Source: a virus
Length of the DNA: 64,000 nt
Reading direction: 5' to 3' (one strand)
Virus record (IMG/VR): IMGVR_UViG_3300040801_001224
Coordinates: 62,001-126,000 of that record
Positions within the stretch are counted from its first letter, which is position 1; each line of letters begins with the position of its first letter. The notes under the pieces are model-generated. The model ran no database searches. It was not told the DNA's origin and worked only from the letters and a program-made list of their open reading frames with translations. Shown here piece by piece: positions 25,771-35,381 of this stretch. Made by a program: the position numbers and the translations under genes.

Positions 25771-28700
25771 ATGCCATTGCTCTTACCCTTACGCCTTAAC
25801 ATTGATGGAGAAGCGCCGGATATTGTATTTGGCGGACATTCTAACGACTATCAAATATTTGCAGGCGAAGAAATAGTATTTGGCGGTGAAGCTGAAACGG
25901 GCTTCTCTCAAGGCTACATTCCAAATCCAAACGGCACAGACGAAGACATAGTCTTCGGAGTGTGTATAGAACCATCAGTTGCTTTTGAGAACATAGCAAC
26001 AGCGACTGGTATATCTGTTACGGCAAATATAGGCACTCCAAAGACTAAAAGATTAGTCGTAATCGCTCTTAGCGATGAAGGGGCATATCCTGAAGAGTTC
26101 CAAGGCGATGTATTTGTGGACGGCAAACTTGCTACGCGAATCGCGGTAGCACAAAACACTGCCGGTTTACAAAACCACCAAGAAATGTTTGCTATTCACG
26201 AGGATCAACTTGGCACATCATCAGGGACAGTTAATGTAACATATACGGGTGGCAATGCAGGCTGGGGCATAAGAGCAATGCTATACACTGGTATTAAGAG
26301 TGTTATTCCTTTTGATGTTGGGATTGATAATACAAACATAGGACCGGATTTAGTAACAACAACACTTGATACTCCACCCGGCGGTTTATTAGTTTACGGT
26401 GTTAGTAATGGTTGGGAATTTGAAACTATTGAGTATCCTGCGCCAATAAATAAGAGAAATATTGGCCTTAACGATCCACCAGATTCAGTAAAATTTACGA
26501 TAGGTGACGTAATTGGAACACCTGACGAAACAGACGCAGTGTATACGGCCGATCCAGGACCTCAATTACGCAGTACAGGCATTGCCGCGTCTTGGGAAAG
26601 AGCTAATTGTGATGCTACGGGCTCACCCTCGTTTACAGTCAATATTAATACTCCACCATCAGCCGCAGATCTTTTTGTACGCTTTACTAGAACAGATAAC
26701 TCAACAACAGGAACGGCTGACCGTGTACCTAACAACGGTGGCGTTCACATATTAAAGCTAGACCCATCTGACAATTACGGTCGATATACAGCCTCAGCGC
26801 AAGGTCTTATCACAGCAACCGAATCAGACATGGTTCTTGACACAACTATTGAGCAAGATCCTGGTATTACACGAGTAGGAAATTCAGTAACATTAGCCAA
26901 CACAGGACGTTACTTAGTTCATTATGAAATGGACTTACAGCATTCTTCAGCAAATGATAGAACAGATGCCACAGCGTTTATTGAAGCAAACGGTACAAGA
27001 ATAGATGGCACTAGATCTTATGCGTATATGCGTGGCCTTGATGGCACTAATGACGGCGCATTAACATGGACAGGCATAATTGATATAAATGCTGGAGATT
27101 CAATTACAGTACGACATCAAAAAACTGATGGGCAAGATTCAACAATTAACCCATCTACCACATTCTTGCAGATTTGGGAAATACCTGCCAACGGTGACGA
27201 AGTAATAATGGAAGCCACTACCGGCGATTTCAATGCTAATGGCATATTTACATACGACACGTTACCGCATATAGACACTGACTCATTTACAGCTACCGCC
27301 GGTGGCAATAGCATTACAGTTGATCAGCAAGATCACGTACTATCGTTCGCTACAATGGGTAGATCTACTCAAACAGCACCACGAGCATATCCAGAAGTAC
27401 GTTTTGTTCTTGATGGAACAACACTTGACTACATGTCGGCCGGTGTATACGAACGTGATTCTGGCGGCCAAGCTCTTGCTAATAATGTTGCCGGTATTAT
27501 TCCTTCAGTTGACGCTAATGGTGTTATACAGGTAGAAACTACACAAGCATCAGGACAAGGTGGTACAGTAACTAATACTGAAGGACAGTTTGCGTTACTA
27601 TCGTTAGAGTCTGTATTTGGACCTTATACATATCCACCAACAGCAACATCAAATAGTAGTATTGGTGACTTTTTAATACTTAGTAATAATGGGTTGTCAG
27701 ACGCACTAGGTACTGCCGGAACACTAGATCCGAATTGGGATACAGTGGTAGCACAACAAGGTTCGGTAGGATCATACAACAACGGAAAATTTTCTCTAAG
27801 ACCAGGCAAATATTTAATAATGTATTCAGAGAAGTTTGCGACTCTAAATACGACAAACAATGAACGTTTTGAAATACAAGGTGAGATAGTTCAAGACGGT
27901 GTTGGTGTCATAGGTGGACGTGGATCAGACTATATACGCAAATCTTCTGGACAACAATCATGTATAGTGTCTGGTGCGATGATTGTGGATATTCCTGGTG
28001 AAGATCTACCTGACGACATAATATTTAATGGCGAAGCGGAAACTTCTAATGCTGAAATATTTGATTACGACCCAGTGACAGACAGCATAATATTTAACGG
28101 CGATTCCGGTAACGATACAGAGATTTCTATAGGCTATGATCCAGTAACTGATCCAAATGATAATTTAATTTTCAACGGCTCGGCAGAAACAGGGTTCGAC
28201 CAGATCTATGTACCAAATCCAAATGGCACTGACATAGATATTGTATTTAATGGCACAGCAGTCGTTACATTTGTTGATACATTTGAATATGAACCACATC
28301 CAGGTGATGTAAACATTGTGTTTGGTGGCGATGCTGATGACACAGGCGTGTCATTCGACTTTAATCCTAATCCAAATGGTACTGATGTTGACATTGTGTT
28401 TGATGGAAACGCAGGTGATGATGTAGAAGTAACGTTTATTTACAATACAAATCCAGATGGAACAGATGAAGACTTAATATTTAACGGCAGTGCTGGTGAT
28501 GATGTGGAAGTAACATTCACATATAACCCAAATCCAGATGGAACAGATGAAGACTTAATATTTAACGGCAATGCTGGTGATGATGTTAGCGTATCATTTG
28601 GATATTTGCCTAATCCGAGTGATAATGTTGTAGATATAGTATTTGATGGCAACGCAGGTGATGACGTTGGTATTACTGTTAATATTAATCCAGAAACAGA

Positions 28701-31700
28701 TGCTGGCGGCGATTTAATATTTAATGGCAATGCTGGTGATGATGTAGAAGTAACCTTTACCTATAATCCAAACGAAGATGGAACAGATGAAGATGTTGTG
28801 TTTAACGGCAACTCAGGTGATGATGTTGGTCGTGACTTTGCTTACATTCCAAACCCACAAGGCTTTGACACTGACATTGTATTTGATGGCGGTAGTTCAG
28901 AAACAGGATTCACACAAAATTATAACCCAGAATTCATACTTGGTAGAGATGATGACATTGAATTTGGTGGTGAAGCAGTAGTAGTTGTCGCAGAAGCATT
29001 TGAATGGATACCAAACCCAGTAGACAATAATATTATATTTGATGGTAACTCTGGTGATGATGTTGGCATTGAGTTAGGATTTGATTCTAATCCAGATGGG
29101 ACAATTGTTGATCTAGTATTTAATGGAACAGCGATAACAGAATTTACAGTTAATGTTGATGTTAACCCAGACGGTACAGATGAAGACCTAATATTCAACG
29201 GTAACTCAGGTGATGATGTTGGAGTAACATTCACTGTACTGCCTAATGATGGCGATACAAACGTTACTGACATCGTATTCAATAGCGACACTGACGATAC
29301 AGGTATAACATTTAACTATATTCCAAATCCATTTGATGCAGATATTGATATATTATTTGCAGGTGCTGGCATCCAAGTAGTTACACGAGTCTATGATACG
29401 AATCCAAATGGCACAGACGAAAACATCGTTTTTGATGGCAACTCCGGTGACGACGTTAATATTGAATTAGGGTACATTCCAAATCCAGATTCTACAGATG
29501 AAGACATTGTATTCAATAGTAATACTGACGATACAGGAATTACGTTTAACTATATTCCAAACCCAACTGACAATGATGTTAATATCGTGTTTGCAGGTAA
29601 TGCGAGTCTCGATACAGAAGTAAGTTTGGGATATACACCAAACCCAACTGGAAGCGATCTTGATATAGTATTCAACGGAGAGGCGATAGTCTCGAATTCA
29701 GAAGTTAATGAATGGATACCACATCCGGGTGACATAAACATCGTGTTTAATGATCACGCCATAACAGGATTTGACCAGAACTATATTCCAAATCCAAATG
29801 GCACAGATGAAGATTTAATATTCAATGGTAATGCAGGTGATGATGTTGAAGTAACATTCACATATAATCCAAACGAAGATGGCACAGATGTTGACATCAT
29901 ATTTGATGGAAATGCCGGCGATGACACTGGAATTACAATAAATATTGACCCAGAAACAGGTGCTGGCGGTGACCTAATATTTAACGGTAATGCATCTGAT
30001 GACGTAGAGATAAGCTTAGGATACTTGCCAAACAATGGCAATACTAACGTTGTTGATCTATTATTTAACGATCACGCCGTAACAGGATTTGACCAGAACT
30101 ATATTCCAAATCCAGACGGCACAGATGAAGATCTAATATTTAACGGCAATACTGACGATACAAACGTTATAATTAATATTGATCCTGAAAACGACAACAA
30201 CGGTGACTTAGTATTTAACGGCAACGCAGGTGATGATGTAGGCGTAGAGCTCGGATACATCCCTAATCCAGATGGTACAGATGTAGATGTTGTCTTTAAC
30301 AGTAATACTGACGATACAGGAATTACGTTTAACTATATTCCGAATGCTGATGGTACCGATGAAGACCTAGTATTCAACGGTGAAGCAATTGTCACATTTG
30401 TTAATGTGTACATTTACGAATCACATCCAGGCGTTAACAGTATTCTGTTTAACGGCAATGCTGGAGATGATGTTGGTATTGAATTAGGGTATAACCCTAA
30501 TCCAAATGGTACAGATGAAGACCTAATCTTTAACGGACATGCTGATACACCATTTGTTGTTAACGTTGATCCGGATACTGACGCTAACGGTGATTTGATA
30601 TTTAATGGCAACGCTAGTGATGACGTCGAAGTAACATACAATGTATTGCCTAATGATGGTGACACAAATATCACTGACCTTGTCTTTAATAGTAACACTG
30701 ACGATACAGGAATTACGTTTAATTATGTTCCAAATGCAGATGGCACAACTACTGACATCTTATTTGATGGCAGTACATCGGACATTAGTTTCGATTTCGG
30801 ATGGACACCAGACCCATTTGATGAAAACATAATATTCGACGGTGACCCTACGTTTGGGTTTACACAAAATTATATTCCAAACCCATCGCTTGGACAGACT
30901 GACATTAGGTTCCTTGGCACTGCTATTGTGGAAGTTGACATCGCTGAGAATAACATATTCGAGTACATCCCTAATCCTACTGGAAATGATGTTGATATAA
31001 TATTTAACGGTGAAGCGCAAGTATACACTAACTACTTGCCTAACCCTGACTTAGATATTATTGACATTGAATTTGATGGTGATGCAGAAGTCACAGTATG
31101 CTGGACGGTGGAACCAGAAAACGACAACAACGGTGATTTAGTATTTAACGGTAACGCTGATACTGATTTCGATGACACATTTGAATATATTCCAAATCCA
31201 GATGGCACTACTGTTGACATAGTATTTGATGGTGATGGAACTGCCTCATTCTGCATTAATGTCGATCCTAACCCAGATGGAACAGATGTAGATATAATAT
31301 TTAACGGCCATGCGGATGTGGTTGCTGATATCACATATGTTCCGAATCCAGACGGTACGGATGAAGACATAATATTTAACGGTCATGCTGACACTTCATT
31401 TGGCGATGAGAAAGGCGGACGTGGTGTTAACAAGACAGGTGCAACTAAGTCACCAGCACGTAGAGCAAGAACTCAAAGAATACTTGTACAGCACGAACCA
31501 TCATTAATGAGAGCAGACGCAAAGGTTGGTTTTGCTGGACACGCCGATGCCCAGTTCTACTCAGCGACATGGTCACCATTAGCTCACCCAGATATGGTGG
31601 AGAGCAAATTCTCACTGATCAATACATTAGACGCTCCAAAGAAATCTCTACAGCTTACGGAATCAACTGAAGAGAAGAAGAAACCAAAAGTTGAACTACT

Positions 31701-31887
31701 GCCGGCAGTATATGATTATGAAGGCAACGCAAAAATTGAAATAGATTTAGATGGTGAGTCAGACGTAGAACACTATGACCACCATAAATATTTGGAAAAT
31801 GAAGATGAAAAGATTATTGAATCACTGTTGAATGAACAAACAAGGATGTTTAGCTATATAATATTCAATAAACCAGAAGTCAAATAA
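25771..31887 (+). CDS. Giant repetitive adhesin / tail fibre (2038 residues)
   Basis: This is the longest gene in the window. The N-terminal 90 residues hold two degenerate repeats, then come beta-rich domains (about 90-280) and two C1q/jelly-roll-like domains (about 290-480 and 490-740). Residues about 750-1870 consist of about 44 units of roughly 25 residues built on [IL][VI]FNGNAGDD followed by Y.PNP.GTDED. The C-terminus (about 1870-2038) is different, with a basic stretch (KSPARRARTQR) and an acidic end. Repeats are asparagine/aspartate-rich and may bind metal or form a beta-solenoid. It probably reaches out from the virion to bind the host surface. Confidence 0.75.
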   Translation: MPLLLPLRLNIDGEAPDIVFGGHSNDYQIFAGEEIVFGGEAETGFSQGYIPNPNGTDEDIVFGVCIEPSVAFENIATATGISVTANIGTPKTKRLVVIALSDEGAYPEEFQGDVFVDGKLATRIAVAQNTAGLQNHQEMFAIHEDQLGTSSGTVNVTYTGGNAGWGIRAMLYTGIKSVIPFDVGIDNTNIGPDLVTTTLDTPPGGLLVYGVSNGWEFETIEYPAPINKRNIGLNDPPDSVKFTIGDVIGTPDETDAVYTADPGPQLRSTGIAASWERANCDATGSPSFTVNINTPPSAADLFVRFTRTDNSTTGTADRVPNNGGVHILKLDPSDNYGRYTASAQGLITATESDMVLDTTIEQDPGITRVGNSVTLANTGRYLVHYEMDLQHSSANDRTDATAFIEANGTRIDGTRSYAYMRGLDGTNDGALTWTGIIDINAGDSITVRHQKTDGQDSTINPSTTFLQIWEIPANGDEVIMEATTGDFNANGIFTYDTLPHIDTDSFTATAGGNSITVDQQDHVLSFATMGRSTQTAPRAYPEVRFVLDGTTLDYMSAGVYERDSGGQALANNVAGIIPSVDANGVIQVETTQASGQGGTVTNTEGQFALLSLESVFGPYTYPPTATSNSSIGDFLILSNNGLSDALGTAGTLDPNWDTVVAQQGSVGSYNNGKFSLRPGKYLIMYSEKFATLNTTNNERFEIQGEIVQDGVGVIGGRGSDYIRKSSGQQSCIVSGAMIVDIPGEDLPDDIIFNGEAETSNAEIFDYDPVTDSIIFNGDSGNDTEISIGYDPVTDPNDNLIFNGSAETGFDQIYVPNPNGTDIDIVFNGTAVVTFVDTFEYEPHPGDVNIVFGGDADDTGVSFDFNPNPNGTDVDIVFDGNAGDDVEVTFIYNTNPDGTDEDLIFNGSAGDDVEVTFTYNPNPDGTDEDLIFNGNAGDDVSVSFGYLPNPSDNVVDIVFDGNAGDDVGITVNINPETDAGGDLIFNGNAGDDVEVTFTYNPNEDGTDEDVVFNGNSGDDVGRDFAYIPNPQGFDTDIVFDGGSSETGFTQNYNPEFILGRDDDIEFGGEAVVVVAEAFEWIPNPVDNNIIFDGNSGDDVGIELGFDSNPDGTIVDLVFNGTAITEFTVNVDVNPDGTDEDLIFNGNSGDDVGVTFTVLPNDGDTNVTDIVFNSDTDDTGITFNYIPNPFDADIDILFAGAGIQVVTRVYDTNPNGTDENIVFDGNSGDDVNIELGYIPNPDSTDEDIVFNSNTDDTGITFNYIPNPTDNDVNIVFAGNASLDTEVSLGYTPNPTGSDLDIVFNGEAIVSNSEVNEWIPHPGDINIVFNDHAITGFDQNYIPNPNGTDEDLIFNGNAGDDVEVTFTYNPNEDGTDVDIIFDGNAGDDTGITINIDPETGAGGDLIFNGNASDDVEISLGYLPNNGNTNVVDLLFNDHAVTGFDQNYIPNPDGTDEDLIFNGNTDDTNVIINIDPENDNNGDLVFNGNAGDDVGVELGYIPNPDGTDVDVVFNSNTDDTGITFNYIPNADGTDEDLVFNGEAIVTFVNVYIYESHPGVNSILFNGNAGDDVGIELGYNPNPNGTDEDLIFNGHADTPFVVNVDPDTDANGDLIFNGNASDDVEVTYNVLPNDGDTNITDLVFNSNTDDTGITFNYVPNADGTTTDILFDGSTSDISFDFGWTPDPFDENIIFDGDPTFGFTQNYIPNPSLGQTDIRFLGTAIVEVDIAENNIFEYIPNPTGNDVDIIFNGEAQVYTNYLPNPDLDIIDIEFDGDAEVTVCWTVEPENDNNGDLVFNGNADTDFDDTFEYIPNPDGTTVDIVFDGDGTASFCINVDPNPDGTDVDIIFNGHADVVADITYVPNPDGTDEDIIFNGHADTSFGDEKGGRGVNKTGATKSPARRARTQRILVQHEPSLMRADAKVGFAGHADAQFYSATWSPLAHPDMVESKFSLINTLDAPKKSLQLTESTEEKKKPKVELLPAVYDYEGNAKIEIDLDGESDVEHYDHHKYLENEDEKIIESLLNEQTRMFSYIIFNKPEVK
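28015..31400 (+). repeat. Array of about 44 coding repeats, mean 75-78 bases
   Basis: Repeats encode the unit [IVL]xFNGNAGDD...PNP.GTDED. Copies vary in length and sequence, with block-level duplicates (for example units near 28450-28580 and 29790-29860), which suggests unequal recombination. It is inside the 2038-residue fibre gene. Confidence 0.85.
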
Positions 31888-31903
31888 CAGTGCTAATAAG
31901 ACT

Positions 31904-31911
31904 GATAAATA
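31904..31911 (+). promoter_or_regulatory. Late promoter (GATAAATA)
   Basis: 23 bases before the gene at 31934. Confidence 0.65.
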
Positions 31912-31933
31912 GATAAAACAATAAGGACGAAAC

Positions 31934-32170
31934 ATGGCAACCCAACAAGGAACGGTATTATTTAAAAACAAAAGTATTGAAATGCTTGAATGTAAAATTC
32001 AGGCTGTCAACACTGCGACTGCCGTCCTATCTTGGGATGGAGTTGGGTCAAACAACGATGGCGATGGGTTTTATAGCGCAACCTGTGTATTAGTTGACAG
32101 CACAACGATCCAGGTTTTTCGTAGAGCAGATTCCGAGCAAGTGTTAGTACATTGGGAGATAACTGACTAA
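31934..32170 (+). CDS. Small protein of the fibre cassette
   Basis: This encodes 78 residues (MATQQGTVLFKNKSIEMLEC), mostly predicted beta, of no family that I recognise. Its last base is shared with the next ATG. It begins the group of small fibre-tip genes behind the giant fibre. A role in the adhesin complex is inferred from position only. Confidence 0.6.
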   Translation: MATQQGTVLFKNKSIEMLECKIQAVNTATAVLSWDGVGSNNDGDGFYSATCVLVDSTTIQVFRRADSEQVLVHWEITD

Positions 32171-33000
32171 TGAGCAATTTTTATGTAAAAGTGAACTCTA
32201 ACAGAATTGTTGTCGCAGTGATGGACCTGGGTGCTGAGTACACGAAAAATAATTATTACCCGATTGATGAGTACAACACAGACTTGTTAGGAACTCAACT
32301 TGCACCAGGAATCTTACCTGGAACTCCAGTGACTATAGGTGATTTTGAAGAAAACCCCGATATTGCTGATGTCGATAATGATGGCATTTCTGTACTTAGT
32401 TCAGGCACAAGCTCATGCTGTTTATGGTTTCCTGAAACAATAGTTAAAACATACAACGTCAATCTTAAGGGCAACAGGATGACGGTCTATAATACTGACA
32501 GTAGCTCATTTTGGTCTTATTTTGCTTATGGCGGAACATATGAATATTGGGACGCTACTACGAGGTATTTCACAAATAATACCTCAAATCAAACTATCGT
32601 TGATATTGAAGGTCAAGGAGTTTTGACAAACGTTATTTGTCCAGTGCCCAATTCATGGAACAGTACCGTTACGGTGATTGTAACTGTTGATGGGGTAGAG
32701 AACGTATTTGTGTCTAGATCTAACGATACAGTAAGTAGATACTGTTTGGGATTCTTAGCACCAGAGTATGACAGTAGTGACGATGATGACGATCACATAC
32801 AATATCCGTCAGCAAACTGGAGAGAAGAAGACAGGGAAATGTTTGTGTTAATACCACCGACTGCTTTGTCACGAGGGCGTTCAGGAATTAAATTCAATTC
32901 AAGCTTAAAAGTTGACGTAAAAAGTAGCAGTGGTTGGCAATATGGTAATGATAGCATCGGCGGTGTATCATACCTAACATACATTCCGTTTGGATTATAG
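32170..33000 (+). CDS. Fibre-tip-like protein, paralog 1
   Basis: This encodes 276 residues. Residues about 85-276 form a domain shared with two other proteins in this window (33010-33849 and 43506-44321). Shared motifs are CLWFPETIV, FWSYFAYGGTYEYWD, QGVLTNVICP, RYCLGFLAPEYD, an acidic DDDDD patch, and the ending SYLTYIPFG. The N-terminal part differs between copies (MSNFYVKVNSNRIVVAVMD). It is probably a distal adhesin or adaptor. The start is coupled to the stop of the preceding gene. Confidence 0.6.
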   Translation: MSNFYVKVNSNRIVVAVMDLGAEYTKNNYYPIDEYNTDLLGTQLAPGILPGTPVTIGDFEENPDIADVDNDGISVLSSGTSSCCLWFPETIVKTYNVNLKGNRMTVYNTDSSSFWSYFAYGGTYEYWDATTRYFTNNTSNQTIVDIEGQGVLTNVICPVPNSWNSTVTVIVTVDGVENVFVSRSNDTVSRYCLGFLAPEYDSSDDDDDHIQYPSANWREEDREMFVLIPPTALSRGRSGIKFNSSLKVDVKSSSGWQYGNDSIGGVSYLTYIPFGL

Positions 33001-33009
33001 GATTAAAAT

Positions 33010-33849
33010 ATGACATTTTATGTACAACTAGACGCAGATGATACAGTTAATGCGGTTTTGGACTTAGACGGCACTGTCAGTGATCCTAGTCTTTATCCAA
33101 TTGCTTCTTTTAATTTGAGTTACTTAGGATTAAAATACACTGGCAGTGGAGATAACACTCAACAAGTAAATTTAGATGATTTTGAAAGTGCGCCCGGCAC
33201 CCCGTTTGATCCCACTGATCCAGACAATCCAAATTCACCAGTTTCCACTGGAAAATGCTTGAAATTTCCTGAAACAATCGTTAATAACGAAAATTTGAAT
33301 CTTAAAGGCAATAAGATGGCTAGTTATAATACTGACGATAATAGCTTCTGGTCTTATTTTGGTGCAGGCGGGACTTACGAATACTGGGATTCCACAGTGT
33401 ATTATGCGTATGATAACTACGAAGATCAGACGATTGTGGAACTCGAAGGCTCTGGTATTTTAACTAATGTGATCTGCCCATCGCCGAAGTCAAACAATAG
33501 CACGGTGACAGTAACGATAACGCTTGATGGGGTGGAGTATATGTTTACGTCACGAGAAAATGATGCTAATCGTAGATATTGTCTGGGATACTTAGCGCCA
33601 GATTACGATGGTAACGAAAACAACGATGATGATGATACGAGGATAGAATACCCGGCTTCGAATTGGAAAGAAGTTGATAGGGAAATGTTTGTATTGATTC
33701 CGCCAACAGCATTACAGCGTGGCCAATCAGGATTAAAATTTAAAGAGAGTATGAAAGTTCAGATAAGGAGCAGTTCAGGCTGGTCGAGATCGGGACGTGA
33801 TGAATTTTCCGGCGCATCCTATCTAACATACATACCATTTGGAGTATAA
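33010..33849 (+). CDS. Fibre-tip-like protein, paralog 2
   Basis: This encodes 279 residues, closely similar in its last 190 residues to the protein encoded just upstream (KCLKFPETIV, FWSYFGAGGTYEYWD, ILTNVICPSP, RYCLGYLAPDYD, SYLTYIPFGV). The N-terminal 85 residues are diverged. Tandem duplication followed by divergence of the N-terminus is the simplest explanation. It lies before a chaperone-like gene, which suggests the pair is assembled together. Confidence 0.6.
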   Translation: MTFYVQLDADDTVNAVLDLDGTVSDPSLYPIASFNLSYLGLKYTGSGDNTQQVNLDDFESAPGTPFDPTDPDNPNSPVSTGKCLKFPETIVNNENLNLKGNKMASYNTDDNSFWSYFGAGGTYEYWDSTVYYAYDNYEDQTIVELEGSGILTNVICPSPKSNNSTVTVTITLDGVEYMFTSRENDANRRYCLGYLAPDYDGNENNDDDDTRIEYPASNWKEVDREMFVLIPPTALQRGQSGLKFKESMKVQIRSSSGWSRSGRDEFSGASYLTYIPFGV

Positions 33850-33852
33850 ATT

Positions 33853-34293
33853 ATGACAATAATAGTATTAAACCCAGCAACGAAGGAACCATTGGACCCT
33901 CAACGTACGCCAGTGAATGGTGATCTAGTTGAAGAAATCATGCCTGGCGGTATGAAAAAACGATATACATTTTTAGATTTAGTAGAGCCAGAGCCGATTC
34001 CAATTAGAATTATTTCAGTGAGATCTTTTCTAAATAGATTTACTTTACCAGAAAGAATTGCCTTACGAACAGCGGTGGGTGTAGATCCAATTGTAGAAGA
34101 CTTAATGGAAAGTTTAAAACTTGCGGCATTCATTGATTTGGATGATCCAATTATCCCGCCAGGCTTAGGCTACATTGCTGGTATGTCACAAGCACCAGAT
34201 CCAGTAATCGCCCAACCCATAATTTCGCCAACACGCATACCAGAATTATTAGTGGACGGTGAAGAATACGAAGAATATACAGGCTTCCGTTAA
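33853..34293 (+). CDS. Tail-fibre assembly chaperone-like protein, copy 1
   Basis: This encodes 146 residues. The N-terminus (NPATKEPLDPQRTPVNGD) is matched by the copy at 44323. The C-terminal domain SFLNRFTLPERIALRTA, then FIDLDDP, is the F..RFT..Er.ai...DP.v..l...l..a..idLddp.l..gL signature found at the end of many phage fibre-assembly chaperones. Four proteins in the window carry it (33853, 39218, 44323, 44821). Each follows a fibre or tip gene. The domain call is moderately certain; the chaperone activity is inferred. Confidence 0.6.
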   Translation: MTIIVLNPATKEPLDPQRTPVNGDLVEEIMPGGMKKRYTFLDLVEPEPIPIRIISVRSFLNRFTLPERIALRTAVGVDPIVEDLMESLKLAAFIDLDDPIIPPGLGYIAGMSQAPDPVIAQPIISPTRIPELLVDGEEYEEYTGFR

Positions 34294-34296
34294 AAT

Positions 34297-34899
34297 TTAT
34301 TTTAAGTAACGGTCTGTTGTTTCAGTCATTAATAAGAAAACCTCTTTGTAGTGAAGTAGGTTTTCTTTTACGTTATTGAGTACTGATAGTTCTCTTTCGA
34401 TGTGTTTATTTGAAACTTGGTGAAGGTGCCTTTGTTGGAAACGACTGATTGAAGCGTAGTCATAATCAATGGCTTTGATTAAGGCATTAAACCAATCTGA
34501 ATCTTTGAATAATTTCAGTATCCAGCGGTGGGTAGCATTGCTTTTGTTGAAGTAAAATAATGTTTTCTGTAATTCGTTATATAATGCTGTGACTGGATTG
34601 ATCCCTTTTCTATATTTTGACATGACTGTTGGGAACATAAATAATGATGATTGTGTTTGGAACCCTGATGTTAGGAGTTCTAAGTCTTGATTAAAGTCAT
34701 TGATGAGATTTGTCTTTCTATTTTTCTTTTCTTCTCTAAGACCATTTAGTGTTGCCTGATAACCAACATATTTTTTTGAATAGGAAGGGAGATTGCCCTC
34801 AATGACTAACGGCAAATTCTTGTGTATGTGGCCGTGCGTCTCTGTATAACGCAAATAAGCCGCAATACGTGCTTTGTTGAAATTTATTATCTTGCTCAT
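34297..34899 (-). CDS. Hypothetical protein
   Basis: This encodes 200 residues, helical and basic, starting MSKIINFNKARIAAYLRYTE. No recognised motif is present. Its start overlaps the stop of the Nudix gene upstream by four bases (ATGA), so both are expressed together. Its end converges on the chaperone-like gene with only three bases between them. Confidence 0.6.
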   Translation of the reverse strand: MSKIINFNKARIAAYLRYTETHGHIHKNLPLVIEGNLPSYSKKYVGYQATLNGLREEKKNRKTNLINDFNQDLELLTSGFQTQSSLFMFPTVMSKYRKGINPVTALYNELQKTLFYFNKSNATHRWILKLFKDSDWFNALIKAIDYDYASISRFQQRHLHQVSNKHIERELSVLNNVKENLLHYKEVFLLMTETTDRYLK

Positions 34900-35327
34900 T
34901 TATGTTGTTCAATTATTAATTGTAGTTTTTCATAAGCTTTGGCAGTACAAAAACTTTTCCTCGCACCAACGTGCATCGGCTTAGGCCACAACCCTAATTT
35001 AATCCATGCGTATCCTATATTTTCAGAATTTAAAATTGGTGTAAATTCTTCGTCGACAATACATATAAAGGTATAATACTTAAACATTTTGTCTCGACTT
35101 TCATAGATATCGAATGGATAAAACCTTTCTATATCTGGCACATTGCCCATCTCTTCAGACATTTCACGTAGCAGACAATCCTTGGGATTCTCGCCATTTT
35201 CGTGCATCCCGCCCCATATGCTCCAGTGCATACTGTGTGTTTTGTGTGGGGCTCTTAGAGAAAGCATTACCCTTTCTGTCTTAGGACATAAGATCAATGC
35301 CCCCGAGCCAGTCTTTTGTGCCTTCAT
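34896..35327 (-). CDS. Nudix hydrolase
   Basis: This encodes 143 residues with a complete Nudix box at 40-62: G(x5)E(x7)REMSEEMG, all catalytic glutamates present. The preceding WSIWGG is typical. Nudix enzymes cleave nucleoside diphosphates linked to another group; T4 NudE acts on ADP-ribose and Ap3A, and other T4-like phages carry similar genes. The substrate here is unknown. There is no clear ribosome binding site; GGTAAATA, a late-promoter variant, ends a few bases before the ATG, so the message may be leaderless. Confidence 0.85.
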   Translation of the reverse strand: MKAQKTGSGALILCPKTERVMLSLRAPHKTHSMHWSIWGGMHENGENPKDCLLREMSEEMGNVPDIERFYPFDIYESRDKMFKYYTFICIVDEEFTPILNSENIGYAWIKLGLWPKPMHVGARKSFCTAKAYEKLQLIIEQHK

Positions 35328-35381
35328 AATAATATTTACCGGAGGTTAAAGTGGTTTGTTAGGTAATGCGAAGAAAAGCGT

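Noticed and set aside
28015-31400. Possible CRISPR array
   Set aside because: Repeats are degenerate, in frame and contiguous, with no constant spacer; they encode a protein repeat.
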